Source of the DNA: Flavobacterium limi
Lineage (GTDB): Bacteria > Bacteroidota > Bacteroidia > Flavobacteriales > Flavobacteriaceae
Length of the DNA: 64,000 nucleotides
Assembly (NCBI RefSeq): GCF_010645075.1
Contig: NZ_JAADZV010000008.1
Span: 1-64,000 of the forward strand
Direction of reading: 5' to 3'
Part shown: in pieces, positions 34,495 through 43,954 of the stretch
How positions within the stretch are numbered: position 1 is the stretch's first letter
Layout: the number at the start of each line of letters is the position of its first letter
Program-made: the position numbers and the translations under genes
Notes under the pieces: model-generated
What the model was told of the DNA's origin: nothing
Seen by the model: the letters and a program-made list of their open reading frames with translations, nothing else
The model's database searches: none

Positions 34495-34502
34495 TAAATT
34501 TG
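34495..34502 (+). promoter_or_regulatory. -7 box before the LRR gene
   Basis: TAAATTTG, exact TAnnTTTG, 85 nt upstream of the ATG. A TTTG at 34477-34480 is only 14 nt away, too close for a standard -33. Confidence 0.35.
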
Positions 34503-34587
34503 CTTTCAGCTATAAAATAATGACTGAACCTTTAAGTCGGTTTGATTTATTATAAACTAATATAAGCCCTCTCCTAATTTTTACTTC

Positions 34588-36096
34588 ATGAAAAATATTT
34601 TACTCACTTTTTTCCTTTGTTTTGGTCTTTCAAATTATGCGCAGTATACAAGTATTCCGGATCTTAATTTTGAAAAGAAACTTATTTCTTTAGGAATCGA
34701 CAGCGGAAATCCTGATTCAAGGGTTTTAACTTCATCCATAACCGAAGTAACGTCTTTGTCAGTTGATAACAGTAATATTTCGGATTTAACCGGAATCCAG
34801 GGTTTTATTGCCCTTAAAGAGCTATATTGTTATTTTAATTCATTGCAAAACCTGGATCTTTCGAAAAATATTAATCTTACAACCTTGCAATGTTACAGCA
34901 ACACTTTAACCAGTCTGAATGTTTCCAAAAATATAAGTTTAAGCTATTTAGATTGTTCCAGAAATAATTTAACTACACTAAATACAGCCGCAAATAATGA
35001 ACTGAAAAAACTGCAATGTGTTTCTAATAAACTTACAAGCCTTTCATTGCCTCTCAACGGAGAATTGGAAGAATTGCTGTGTCATGGAAATTTATTGAGC
35101 GTTTTGGATGTATCAAAATCTGCAAAGCTTAAAATTTTATCCTGCTACAATAATAATTTATCCAGTTTAGATATTTCAGCGAATATTTTATTAAACAGGT
35201 TAGATTGTTCTAAAAATCAGTTAACTGCTTTAAATATTTCCAATAATCATCAGTTAAATTATTTAGTAACAGCTACAAATAAACTGAAAAACCTTGATGT
35301 TACGGGTTGCGAAGTATTAACTTATCTGGCCTGCGCAACGAATGAATTATCGGGTTTGGATATTTCGCATAATTTATTGCTGAAAAATTTGTCCTGTTCT
35401 TCTAATCAGCTCACTTCGCTTGATATTTCTAAAAATGGCAAACTGGAATCGTTGCTTTGCAATTTTAATAAATTAACTTCCTTAGATTTTAGAAAGAATA
35501 GTTCCTTAATGTATGTAATGCTGACCAACAATCAGGTTACAGCTTTGGATGTTTCAATGCTATCGGGACTGAATAGATTAGAATGCAGTGATAATCTATT
35601 GACCACCTTGGATCTTTCTCAAAATAAGGAGGTAGAGTTTTTAAAATGTGAGAATAATAAACTGACCAGTCTTAATTTAAAGAATACCAACAATGCAAAA
35701 ATTGCATATTCCTATTCTAATTATCCTAATTTCAGGAACAATCCGGATTTGACCTGTATTTTAGTAGACAATCAAAATTATTCGAATACCAACTGGGGTT
35801 CTAAAAAAGATACATCTATGGGATATTCAGAAAGCTGTACGCTTGGAACAGTTGACTTACCTTTTGAAAAAACGGTTGTTTATCCAAATCCTTCTCACGG
35901 ATTATTGAATATAAGAAATGCTGTTTTTGATAAAATTTCAGTTTACGATATGTTGGGGCAATTGCAAAAAACAGTTGTCATTTTAACTAATAATGAAGAA
36001 CATGTAATCGATTTTTCCCAATTATCAAAAGGAACTTATTTTATTGTTCTGGAAAAAGATAACAAAGCAGCAACAAGAAAAATCATCATCAATTAG
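34588..36096 (+). CDS. secreted leucine-rich repeat protein with T9SS sorting domain
   Basis: 502 residues. Signal peptide MKNILLTFFLCFGLSNYAQ. About 15 short LRRs of ~21 residues of the pattern LTxLNVSKNxxLxxLxCxxNxL (residues ~55-400), the TpLRR/BspA type. C-terminal type A sorting domain from VVYPNPSHGLLNI to KGTYFIVLEKDNKAATRKIIIN. It is surface-exposed and likely binds protein or glycan ligands. The next gene starts 2 nt after its stop, so this secreted protein is transcriptionally tied to the following cluster. Confidence 0.88.
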   Translation: MKNILLTFFLCFGLSNYAQYTSIPDLNFEKKLISLGIDSGNPDSRVLTSSITEVTSLSVDNSNISDLTGIQGFIALKELYCYFNSLQNLDLSKNINLTTLQCYSNTLTSLNVSKNISLSYLDCSRNNLTTLNTAANNELKKLQCVSNKLTSLSLPLNGELEELLCHGNLLSVLDVSKSAKLKILSCYNNNLSSLDISANILLNRLDCSKNQLTALNISNNHQLNYLVTATNKLKNLDVTGCEVLTYLACATNELSGLDISHNLLLKNLSCSSNQLTSLDISKNGKLESLLCNFNKLTSLDFRKNSSLMYVMLTNNQVTALDVSMLSGLNRLECSDNLLTTLDLSQNKEVEFLKCENNKLTSLNLKNTNNAKIAYSYSNYPNFRNNPDLTCILVDNQNYSNTNWGSKKDTSMGYSESCTLGTVDLPFEKTVVYPNPSHGLLNIRNAVFDKISVYDMLGQLQKTVVILTNNEEHVIDFSQLSKGTYFIVLEKDNKAATRKIIIN

Positions 36097-36098
36097 CA

Positions 36099-37304
36099 TT
36101 GGTAAAGAAGTTAGACATATCAGTCAGGTCAATAAATTTAAAAAGAAAATTTAAGGATATCCACCATGCAGAAATTGCAGGAGTGAGTGCCTCAGGTGTT
36201 GATTATGCTGTGCTTTTAAACGTTTGGAAAACAGAAGAATATAAATCATTATCTCAGCAGATTATTGTTTTTAATAAATTAGAAATCAATAAGATATGTA
36301 AATTTTCAAAAAATTTGAAATGGAATTGTATCTATAACCTTGATAATGGCTTTTATCTGCTTGGAAGTAAATATTCGGGCTTGTATTCTTGTGCGGTATT
36401 AGCCTTATTTAAAGAGAACATCCTTATATATTCCAAACTATTAGATAAAGGATATTCGACAGAAATACATAGTATACAAAAAGACGAAGGCGATTCTTTT
36501 TTAATCAGCGGAAGCTGGTATCAATGTGTGCCATGCGGAAGTCATGATGATTATGTTCCGGTGCAATGGCAAAGTAAAATAATCATTGAAAGTTCGGGTT
36601 TGAGTGATGAGGATATAGATCAGTCCAATCCTAAAAAGATTGCGTTTCATATTCCGGATTCAGATTCAGAAAATTATTTCGTTACCGAGGATTATGGTAT
36701 TTCTAAATATAATAACTATAACGAATTAATCTGGAATCAGGGTTTGGGACATTTTGGATCCGAAAATCTACAGCCCATCCATAAAATGGCTCCGTTTTTT
36801 AAAGCCCAAAATGGTAAAACTATTCAGGATGGTGTATGGTTTTCAGGATCAGACCAAACGAATTCAGGTACGGGTTTTTCAGAACCTTTGTTTGGAAGAG
36901 TAACTGCAGGCGGAACCATTTTGTCTTTTAAAAAGATTCTCCTGAATTTCTCTCAAATTTATAAAATTCACACACTCATTCCGGGTATTGATAACAACTG
37001 CCTGTTGATTGGAGAAACTCTGCTGGTGGGGAAGGGCACCGGCATTTTTATACTTTTTAATCACTTTTCGGAAGGAATCTGGCACCAAAGCATAAAGTAT
37101 CTCAATTTTGATAAAGACGGTTTCGAATTAATGATTCAGGATACCCCGGAATTCCATAACCGCTACCTGCAAATCAAAGAAATTTTTCCTCAAAGTGAAA
37201 GACTTGAAGATTTAGAGGAAATCATCATTCTTGGAAACGCAGATTACTTTCGGGATCGAAATAACGGTTATATATGGTCTGTCAGAATAAACAATCCTTT
37301 TTAA
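36099..37304 (+). CDS. hypothetical protein, beta-propeller-like, TTG start
   Basis: 401 residues, family not recognised. The start is a TTG 2 nt after the LRR gene's stop; there is no in-frame ATG for the first ~230 residues, so translation probably restarts from the LRR gene. No signal peptide. The chain is beta-rich with repeated short strands ending in aromatic/Gly (IYNLDNGFYLLGSKYSG, FLISGSWYQCVPCGSHDD, DGVWFSGSDQTNSGTGFSEP), like a WD/Kelch-type propeller. First cytoplasmic member of the cluster; function unknown. Confidence 0.6.
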   Translation: MVKKLDISVRSINLKRKFKDIHHAEIAGVSASGVDYAVLLNVWKTEEYKSLSQQIIVFNKLEINKICKFSKNLKWNCIYNLDNGFYLLGSKYSGLYSCAVLALFKENILIYSKLLDKGYSTEIHSIQKDEGDSFLISGSWYQCVPCGSHDDYVPVQWQSKIIIESSGLSDEDIDQSNPKKIAFHIPDSDSENYFVTEDYGISKYNNYNELIWNQGLGHFGSENLQPIHKMAPFFKAQNGKTIQDGVWFSGSDQTNSGTGFSEPLFGRVTAGGTILSFKKILLNFSQIYKIHTLIPGIDNNCLLIGETLLVGKGTGIFILFNHFSEGIWHQSIKYLNFDKDGFELMIQDTPEFHNRYLQIKEIFPQSERLEDLEEIIILGNADYFRDRNNGYIWSVRINNPF

Positions 37305-37316
37305 CATCCATTTCAA

Positions 37317-38489
37317 ATGAACAATGTCATTTTACTCTTTTTGCTTTTTGGAAATATCATTATGAACGCTCAAATTAAAAATATGGAATACGAATACGAT
37401 CAGGAAAAACTGAATAGCGTAGGAAAACGCGAGGGTGAATTAATTCATACTTCTTATAATGAAACAGTAGAATATAAGCATTTGTACAAAGAAGGAAATT
37501 TAATAGAAGCAACAAATTACCGCTATTTTGTAGATGGCAAAAAAGAATTGGCTGGAAAATATAAAGAAGGAAAACCTTTTGAGGGCTATTTTGTTTATAA
37601 AAATGAATTGGAAATTCCACAGATTGATTATTATGAAAATGGAACCTTAAAATTTCAGTTTACCTGTTCTCTTCTTGATTTAATAAATAACGAGGGACAG
37701 GAATTTAATATAAAATTTACCAAAACAATATATCAGGATGATAAGCCGCAAAACGGATTGCTTCACCGGGAAGAATTCCGTTTAGATGATGCGCATCTTT
37801 TGGCTTCGGAATATTATAAAGATGGAAAGATTACAAATGTAGATTTCTGGATCATGGCGATGCATTATGCCGAATTGATTAAACTTAAGTTTTTACCAAA
37901 CGGTTATACTATTTATAAAGAAAGTATGCCAAATGTAGCGGATGAGGCAATAGACAATAAGTTTAGAAGTATCACAGTTGAATTTCAGGATTCTAAAAAT
38001 GGAAATGTGTTTTATGAAGTCGAAAATAAACTCATCACAAAATATAGTTTCAGTTATGCTGATATTTCTCAGCCAATAAAGCCCCTGCCGGGTTTTATAT
38101 CCTATTTTTTCTTCAATGATAACACTGTTTTGAGGTCTCAGAATCATAATTTGGAAACGAATAAAGAGCTGTATAATGAAGCTTACGGCCCTAATTCAAA
38201 TTTAATCTCCAGAGTTTTTTTAATGATGAACAATCAGCCCATTCCATATTTTTCGAATCAGGACAGCAATGATTATTCACTTGTATTGGACCTGGATAAG
38301 CGCATCACTACCAATGCACTTCTATATCTGGATGAAAAAGGAAATCCGTTGAGAGGATTTTTGATCGAAAAAGAAAAACAAGAGCAATATAAATATACCC
38401 AATACGAAGATTCTAAAATGATTTGCCAAAAAGTCTTATTGAGTTTAGAAACTTTGAAAGAATTAATTTTAAAAGCACAACAGCAATAA
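37317..38489 (+). CDS. exported MORN-like (YwqK antitoxin-type) repeat protein
   Basis: 390 residues. Signal peptide (LFLLFGNIIMNAQ). It then has MORN-variant style repeats as in the 'YwqK family antitoxin' proteins: YKHLYKEGNLIEATNYRYF, DGKKELAGKYKEGKPFEGYF, IDYYENGTLKFQF, LASEYYKDGKITN. The second half (~200-390) is not recognised. Despite the family name no antitoxin activity has been shown for most members. It starts 12 nt after the previous gene and ends 1 nt before the next: one operon. Confidence 0.6.
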   Translation: MNNVILLFLLFGNIIMNAQIKNMEYEYDQEKLNSVGKREGELIHTSYNETVEYKHLYKEGNLIEATNYRYFVDGKKELAGKYKEGKPFEGYFVYKNELEIPQIDYYENGTLKFQFTCSLLDLINNEGQEFNIKFTKTIYQDDKPQNGLLHREEFRLDDAHLLASEYYKDGKITNVDFWIMAMHYAELIKLKFLPNGYTIYKESMPNVADEAIDNKFRSITVEFQDSKNGNVFYEVENKLITKYSFSYADISQPIKPLPGFISYFFFNDNTVLRSQNHNLETNKELYNEAYGPNSNLISRVFLMMNNQPIPYFSNQDSNDYSLVLDLDKRITTNALLYLDEKGNPLRGFLIEKEKQEQYKYTQYEDSKMICQKVLLSLETLKELILKAQQQ

Positions 38490-38490
38490 C

Positions 38491-39642
38491 ATGAAAGATT
38501 TTGAAAAAATAATTACGCAGCAAATAGCGGAGTTTGCAAAAAATCATCCCAATGGATATAAATTGATAGTAGATAAAATAAGATCGTATTCTTATCGTGA
38601 CTACACCGATGATTACTATTCTTTTGCATCCTATATCAGTCGGCTGATCGGGCATTACATCAATCAGGCCATCGGGGAATACAAAATTTCAGGAAGTAAA
38701 AAACTCCGGAATGAAATTATTGAAATAGCAGATTATGATGTTGACAGACGCTATGATGTTATGATCGCGCTGGATAATGAAGAAGCTTTTCAAAAAGTTT
38801 TAAACTATGGAACAGATTTTTTAAAGGGTGGAGATTTTTTGTTTTTTCAGCAGTTATATGTAAACAGCCAATCTCTTTTTGCATTGGTAGAAGCATATTA
38901 TAATCCAAAGTTTAAAAATGCTGTTCTTTCCTTTTTTAAAACTGCTTTTGAATATGCTAAAACGTATGCAAAAGAAAAAATTGAATACGGACAAAAAGCA
39001 AATAAGGATCCAGATGCTGACACATTGTTAGAATTAGTTCAGGCAATTTCTTCATTTAAGCAAGCAGACAGAGAGCAGTTTGCTGATTTGGTTTTTGAAA
39101 TTTACACTTTTAGTAGTAAACAGAAAAGAAGTTACGAAATGAAACAGGCTTCAGGTTTTATGGCAATGCAGCTAACATATTTTCAAACTGCATTTGATAT
39201 CAGTGTCATAAATGATTTTATTATAAAGACCGGAGAGCATTATCAGGAAAATACATTTGTTAAACAAACTTTATATGCAAAATGGTTTTTCGAAAAAAAT
39301 ACAGCCGAAGCATTCAGTTATTTCCAAACGAACAGTAATCCAATGTTCGCTGTTTTTGTTTTAACAGATTTAGGTTTTAAACAGGCACTTCCATCATTTA
39401 TTGAAAGACAAAAGGAGGAAAGGCATCCTGTGATGTGGGAGATTTATAAGGAAGCGATCCAAAGACTGGAGTCAGATTATATTCCTGTAAACCTTGAAGA
39501 CAGAATAATTTGGCTCAACGGACACCTGACTCCGACACAGCGGGCACTTGGTGCTGAAAATGATAATGTTTTTGTAAAACGAGCCATGCAAAAACAGGCT
39601 GTTGAGGAAACTGTATATGAAACGGATGATGATAATTTATAA
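38491..39642 (+). CDS. HEAT-like alpha-solenoid protein, paralogue A
   Basis: 383 residues, all-helical, no signal peptide. Its last ~80 residues are homologous to those of the gene at 44824: ALPSFIERQ..., EAIQRLESDYIP, DRIIWLNGHLTPTQRALGAE NDNVFVKRA, a pattern I cannot assign to a named family. HEAT/ARM-like repeats are the most likely fold. Cytoplasmic, probably a binding scaffold or an immunity protein. Last gene of the first tight operon segment; a 138-nt gap follows. Confidence 0.65.
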   Translation: MKDFEKIITQQIAEFAKNHPNGYKLIVDKIRSYSYRDYTDDYYSFASYISRLIGHYINQAIGEYKISGSKKLRNEIIEIADYDVDRRYDVMIALDNEEAFQKVLNYGTDFLKGGDFLFFQQLYVNSQSLFALVEAYYNPKFKNAVLSFFKTAFEYAKTYAKEKIEYGQKANKDPDADTLLELVQAISSFKQADREQFADLVFEIYTFSSKQKRSYEMKQASGFMAMQLTYFQTAFDISVINDFIIKTGEHYQENTFVKQTLYAKWFFEKNTAEAFSYFQTNSNPMFAVFVLTDLGFKQALPSFIERQKEERHPVMWEIYKEAIQRLESDYIPVNLEDRIIWLNGHLTPTQRALGAENDNVFVKRAMQKQAVEETVYETDDDNL

Positions 39643-39662
39643 AAGATTATGGAAAGAATTAA

Positions 39663-39761
39663 CTGCTGATAGATTTATCAAAAGAAAAATTTGATTTTTC
39701 AGAACTCACAGATCTTAATAAAATAACAGCAATCAGATTTTGGAAGGACACTGATTCTTAG
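39663..39761 (+). pseudogene. possible 3' remnant of a lost gene
   Basis: In one frame there is an open stretch without an ATG start reading LLIDLSKEKFDFSELTDLNK and ending at a TAG at 39759-39761. Its composition is protein-like, unlike the other gaps. It could be the tail of a deleted cluster gene, or chance. Confidence 0.2.
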
Positions 39762-39780
39762 AAGCTATTGAAGAGAAATA

Positions 39781-40941
39781 ATGAAGTATAATTTGGCTAG
39801 AGAAGGTAAAAGAATCATAATTTTTATGATGAAAGCCGTTTTGGTTTTAAACACAGTTATTTGTTTGGCTCAGCCTTCTAAAAAATATACCATGGAGAAT
39901 TTAAAAACAAAAAAGAAAGCAGAACTTCTTGAGATAGCTTTAGAAATTCTAAAAGAAAAACAGCCTTCAATAGTAATTGATTCTGATGATTTTGAAAGTT
40001 CAGCCTGGCAAAACAGTAAAGAAATAATAGTAAAATTTAGAAGATATATCCGGTTTATTCCATTAAATGCTGAACCATATCAATATTATGATATAACAGT
40101 AAATCTCATTAGCAGACAAGTTTTGCCATTTGATTCAGGATACAGCTATATTTTTTACATTCCTACGGAAACAGATAAAATGCAGCTGGATTTTATTAAA
40201 AAGAAGGCAGATTTTCCAAAACATTCAAATTCAGAAATTACCATCACTGAAAATGAAGACCATTACTGGGTAAGCAACAGCAGTAAAACTTCTTTCAGTA
40301 AGTTCTTTATAAATAAAAAAACAGGTTTTAAATCAGGTTTGATTGAAGGTACATATTCTGTTGCTCAGGTAAAACCTGTACTTGAATCTATTTATTATCG
40401 TGAAGAAAAGATAATTTTTTTTGAAGGAGATGAAACTTCAAAAAAAGAAATTATTGATATGGCTGTTGCCTTACTAAATAAAAGGCAGTCCTTATTAAAA
40501 TTGGATTTTAATGATTATGAAACTGTAGTTTCGGCGGATACTAAAAACACATTGGTTGAATTTAAAAGAATTATACGATATATGCCATTTGGAACTGATC
40601 CTGAAAAACGTTTTTCATATGACATAACGGTGAATTTAAGTACTAATGAAATTTCGCCTTTTGATGACTTTTTTAAATCTGAATTTTATATCGAAACCAA
40701 AAATGACAAAAAGGCAATTGCTTTTGTAAAGAAAAATTTTGGAGTATTTTCGACTAGTTTTGAAAACACCATTTACGAGAGAAAAGAAGATTATTTTATT
40801 GATATCAGGAATCCATATTCTTTTGGTAAATACGCAGTGAATAAAACTACAGGATTAGTAAAGACTGAAATCCAGGCTTCTTATGAACCAATGCAAAAAC
40901 CTAAATTTGAAAATCCGGAACATTATTCTGAAATCAAATAA
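39781..40941 (+). CDS. exported protein with two internal repeats, unknown function
   Basis: 386 residues. Signal peptide ending VICLAQ near residue 31; the true start may be the ATG at 39826 or 39829, giving a shorter signal. Two ~155-residue repeats (about 45-200 and 220-375): shared landmarks are IVKFRRYIRFIPL / LVEFKRIIRYMPF, YDITVNL in both, LPFDSGYSYIFYI / SPFDDFFKSEFYI, and a final NKKTGFKSGLIEG / NKTTGLVKTEIQA. The latter resembles PepSY-like beta hairpins. Periplasmic. Followed 9 nt later by a membrane protein, its likely partner. Confidence 0.65.
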   Translation: MKYNLAREGKRIIIFMMKAVLVLNTVICLAQPSKKYTMENLKTKKKAELLEIALEILKEKQPSIVIDSDDFESSAWQNSKEIIVKFRRYIRFIPLNAEPYQYYDITVNLISRQVLPFDSGYSYIFYIPTETDKMQLDFIKKKADFPKHSNSEITITENEDHYWVSNSSKTSFSKFFINKKTGFKSGLIEGTYSVAQVKPVLESIYYREEKIIFFEGDETSKKEIIDMAVALLNKRQSLLKLDFNDYETVVSADTKNTLVEFKRIIRYMPFGTDPEKRFSYDITVNLSTNEISPFDDFFKSEFYIETKNDKKAIAFVKKNFGVFSTSFENTIYERKEDYFIDIRNPYSFGKYAVNKTTGLVKTEIQASYEPMQKPKFENPEHYSEIK

Positions 40942-40950
40942 TTGAAAAAA

Positions 40951-42864
40951 ATGAAAAAAAATTACAGTGCTTATAAAAAGACAGAGGAAGTATATTTTAG
41001 TCCGGAATTTGCTTTCCCTATAGCGGTGATTGTGATGGCTTCTCTTATTAGCTATGGATTGTTATACTTTTTTGGTATTGTCGTTACCGTTCTTTTTAAT
41101 GTAATTATTTCATTTATTGGAAATTTTTATTTCTATTATTTTGGTAAATCATCCACAGCTATAACCTTAGATTTTTTAATTCGGGTTGCTCTTACTACAG
41201 GTTTCTTTTTATTTATTGATTATGGAGTTTATGCGATGGTTATTTATCAAAAAACAGACGTTTTTAATAAATTGTACTTTTATTTATGGCTTTCAATTGT
41301 TTTAGGCAGCCCCCTTTTATATTATATTTTTCAGTATAGCCGCTATTATATTAAGGAAACTTCAATGGCAGTAACCTATATAAAAGTATATCTAACGGTG
41401 CATCACGACAGGGAATTGCTTACCGTTATTGATACGATACAGTTTGTGAACACTGCAAATCGTACCATGTCGGATATCAAATTAGAAAAGCCTAACTGTT
41501 TTTATTCTGAAGCAGAACTTAAGAAAATGAATGAAAACAGCGTTCGGAACTATCTGGAAAAAGATGTTTTTGGTGGTTTAATACATCTGCCTTTTGATGC
41601 AGACGTACTTTTTATGTCCTGGTATTCTGTTATTGAAGATAAGTATTATGATATCGAATTGCCTTTTCCTTTTGAAAAACTTGTTATCGAACAGGAAAAA
41701 TATCCCACAAATGTTTCGGAAGTTTTGAGAGGCAAAAAATCAAAACCGCTTAATCTTCACATTCATGCTAATGGCGGGATCCGCATTTTTAATGCTGATG
41801 AGGTTGTAATTGATCTAGCGGAAAGCATTCCGACTGCCATTTCAAAGGAGGAACGAAATAAAAAAATAGAATTCCATCGCGATTCACATGATTATTATCG
41901 TGACTCAAAAGCTTTTTCAGATTTAGTAGAAAAAATCAGAACTTCAGGAGGAGTCCAGGAACGTTTTCTAATAAAAAACAAACAGATGCTGTGGAGTATG
42001 ACTGTTTCAGGGCTTAAAGGAAATAATTATCCGGATGTAAGAGACGTGTCATTTAGTAAATATAAAACTGAATTTGCAGAACTGGAAACAATAAAATTAA
42101 GGTTTCTGCCAAAAGAACTCGGAATTGTTTACAGAGGGAATTATTTATATGACTGGCTGGCATTATACATCAATACTCAGGAACTTTATCGTTTGATATT
42201 AGAGCTCACTGCCGGAAATGAAGAAATTCCTGTTTTGTTTGAACTTGTTTTTGAAGACTTGTCAGAAACAGGTTTGAAATTCACAATTAGAGTTGGAGAC
42301 AAATTTATACTCTTTACTAATTGGAAAATTTATATTAAAAAAGACCGTAAACAAGATATGACAGATCATTTGCTTGATATTGATGAAGATCAGCAAAAAA
42401 GAGCGTTATATAGTGAAGCCTGGGATTTAGTCTGGAGCAAACAATATGATCGGGCACAGGAAAAATGCGACACAATTAAAGCAATTGATCCGAGATATGG
42501 TTTTGCTTATTTTTTGGAAGTAAGGTTGTTATGGTATAAAGAAGGATTTGAAGCCTGCTATGCCAAAAAAGATTTTTTTATTGCCAAAACCCAGCATGAA
42601 CCGGCAGCTTTGGCACATATGTACAATAATTACGGCTGTTTATATGATCAGGAATCTAAGTATGATGATTCATTGGAATATTTTGAAAAAGCAATTCTCA
42701 GCAATCCAAAAGACGGAATGTATGTCTGCAATCTTGCCGAAATCTATTGTAAGCTAAACAATCCTAAAAAAGCATTTGAAGCAGCAGAAAAATCTAAAGA
42801 ATTAGGGCATCAGTCTGCAACATTAAATGCTATTTTACAAAGTAAAGGACTACGTTATTCATAG
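40951..42864 (+). CDS. membrane-anchored protein with C-terminal TPR
   Basis: 637 residues from the ATG at 40951 (a TTG at 40942 is also in frame and less likely). Three or four membrane segments in residues ~18-140 (FAFPIAVIVMASLISYGLLY; VALTTGFFLFIDYGVYAMVI; LSIVLGSPLLYYIFQ). A soluble domain follows with LTVHHDRELLTVIDTIQFVN and YDIELPFPFEKLVIEQEKYP, then C-terminal TPRs (~480-630; HMYNNYGCLYDQESKYDDSL). The domain after the membrane part is shared with the next gene. Family not recognised. Probably scaffolds a complex at the inner membrane. Confidence 0.7.
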   Translation: MKKNYSAYKKTEEVYFSPEFAFPIAVIVMASLISYGLLYFFGIVVTVLFNVIISFIGNFYFYYFGKSSTAITLDFLIRVALTTGFFLFIDYGVYAMVIYQKTDVFNKLYFYLWLSIVLGSPLLYYIFQYSRYYIKETSMAVTYIKVYLTVHHDRELLTVIDTIQFVNTANRTMSDIKLEKPNCFYSEAELKKMNENSVRNYLEKDVFGGLIHLPFDADVLFMSWYSVIEDKYYDIELPFPFEKLVIEQEKYPTNVSEVLRGKKSKPLNLHIHANGGIRIFNADEVVIDLAESIPTAISKEERNKKIEFHRDSHDYYRDSKAFSDLVEKIRTSGGVQERFLIKNKQMLWSMTVSGLKGNNYPDVRDVSFSKYKTEFAELETIKLRFLPKELGIVYRGNYLYDWLALYINTQELYRLILELTAGNEEIPVLFELVFEDLSETGLKFTIRVGDKFILFTNWKIYIKKDRKQDMTDHLLDIDEDQQKRALYSEAWDLVWSKQYDRAQEKCDTIKAIDPRYGFAYFLEVRLLWYKEGFEACYAKKDFFIAKTQHEPAALAHMYNNYGCLYDQESKYDDSLEYFEKAILSNPKDGMYVCNLAEIYCKLNNPKKAFEAAEKSKELGHQSATLNAILQSKGLRYS

Positions 42865-42934
42865 AAAATCACTACAAATAGTGATGTTTGAGAAATTCAA
42901 TAACAATACATTTGGCTTATTATGAATATCTCCT

Positions 42935-43906
42935 ATGAAAAGATATAAATTATATAAAGAAGTAAAACCAGTCCATTGTAATTTTGAAGAATTGCTTGCC
43001 AATATTGTTTTGCCATTGGTAATAGCATCTTACATTTCTTATCCTGTCTTATATTTTTTAGGTACGGAAAGCGCAATAATTTTTAATGCTTTTGTTGCCT
43101 TAACCGCAAATTACTTTCATAAAGGTGTAAAAAAATATCTCCCGGCTTTTAATAATAATGATTCAGTATTTTTAAGCTCCGGCGTTTTCTGGTTTTGTTC
43201 GTTTATAATCATATTTATTGTTTTATTAATAGCTGATTTCGGATTCTATTTACTGATTTTATATCAAAAAAAGAATGAATTCAACATTTTTCATTTTTAT
43301 AGCTGGCTAATGATTTTGTTTGGTGTCCCGCTGCTGTATTATATCTTAAAATTTGGGCAATATTATTTTGCAAAAAAATATCAGGATCTTGAATTTATAA
43401 ATATCCTTCTGGCTGTTAATCATGATTTGGATTTTTTTTTAGCTGTAGATAATATTCAGTTTGTCAATACATTAAACAGAAAATCTTCTGATATAAAAAT
43501 TACGAATAACATAAGGTCATATTCTCAAAAAGAATTTATGGCAATGAAAGCAAAATCCAGACATTATTATGCTAATAAAGAAGGATACAGAGAAATGGTT
43601 CAGATTCCTTTTCATGCAAATACTGTTCTATTATCATGGTTTTCCTATGTTGAGAATAAATATTATGCAGTAGAAATTCCTTTTCCTTTTGAAAAATTTA
43701 TTGAGGAACAAAAAAAATGTTCGATAGATAAATTTAAAGTATTTAGGGGCAGGGAAACCAAACCTTTATACCTGCATCTTTATTTAAATGGAGGAGTCAA
43801 ATTTTTTTATAAAGATGTAATACTTATCGACAGTCCTGAAAATAAACACAGTCCAATTAATGAAGAATATAAAAAAATCAAATTTGGAATAAAGCGTATA
43901 CTATAA
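42935..43906 (+). CDS. truncated paralogue of the preceding membrane protein
   Basis: 323 residues, alignable to the first half of the gene at 40951: same membrane segments (IVLPLVIASYISYPVLYFLG ... LMILFGVPLLYYILKFGQYY) and the same domain (LLAVNHDLDFFLAVDNIQFV, YAVEIPFPFEKFIEEQKK, RGRETKPLYLHLYLNGGVKF). It stops where the partner continues into ~340 more residues with the TPRs. Either a duplicate that lost its 3' half or a real short form. 70-nt gap before it. Confidence 0.68.
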   Translation: MKRYKLYKEVKPVHCNFEELLANIVLPLVIASYISYPVLYFLGTESAIIFNAFVALTANYFHKGVKKYLPAFNNNDSVFLSSGVFWFCSFIIIFIVLLIADFGFYLLILYQKKNEFNIFHFYSWLMILFGVPLLYYILKFGQYYFAKKYQDLEFINILLAVNHDLDFFLAVDNIQFVNTLNRKSSDIKITNNIRSYSQKEFMAMKAKSRHYYANKEGYREMVQIPFHANTVLLSWFSYVENKYYAVEIPFPFEKFIEEQKKCSIDKFKVFRGRETKPLYLHLYLNGGVKFFYKDVILIDSPENKHSPINEEYKKIKFGIKRIL

Positions 43907-43954
43907 ATGTTCATTTCGATGATCTGAAAAATAAACACTAAATAAATTCAAAAT

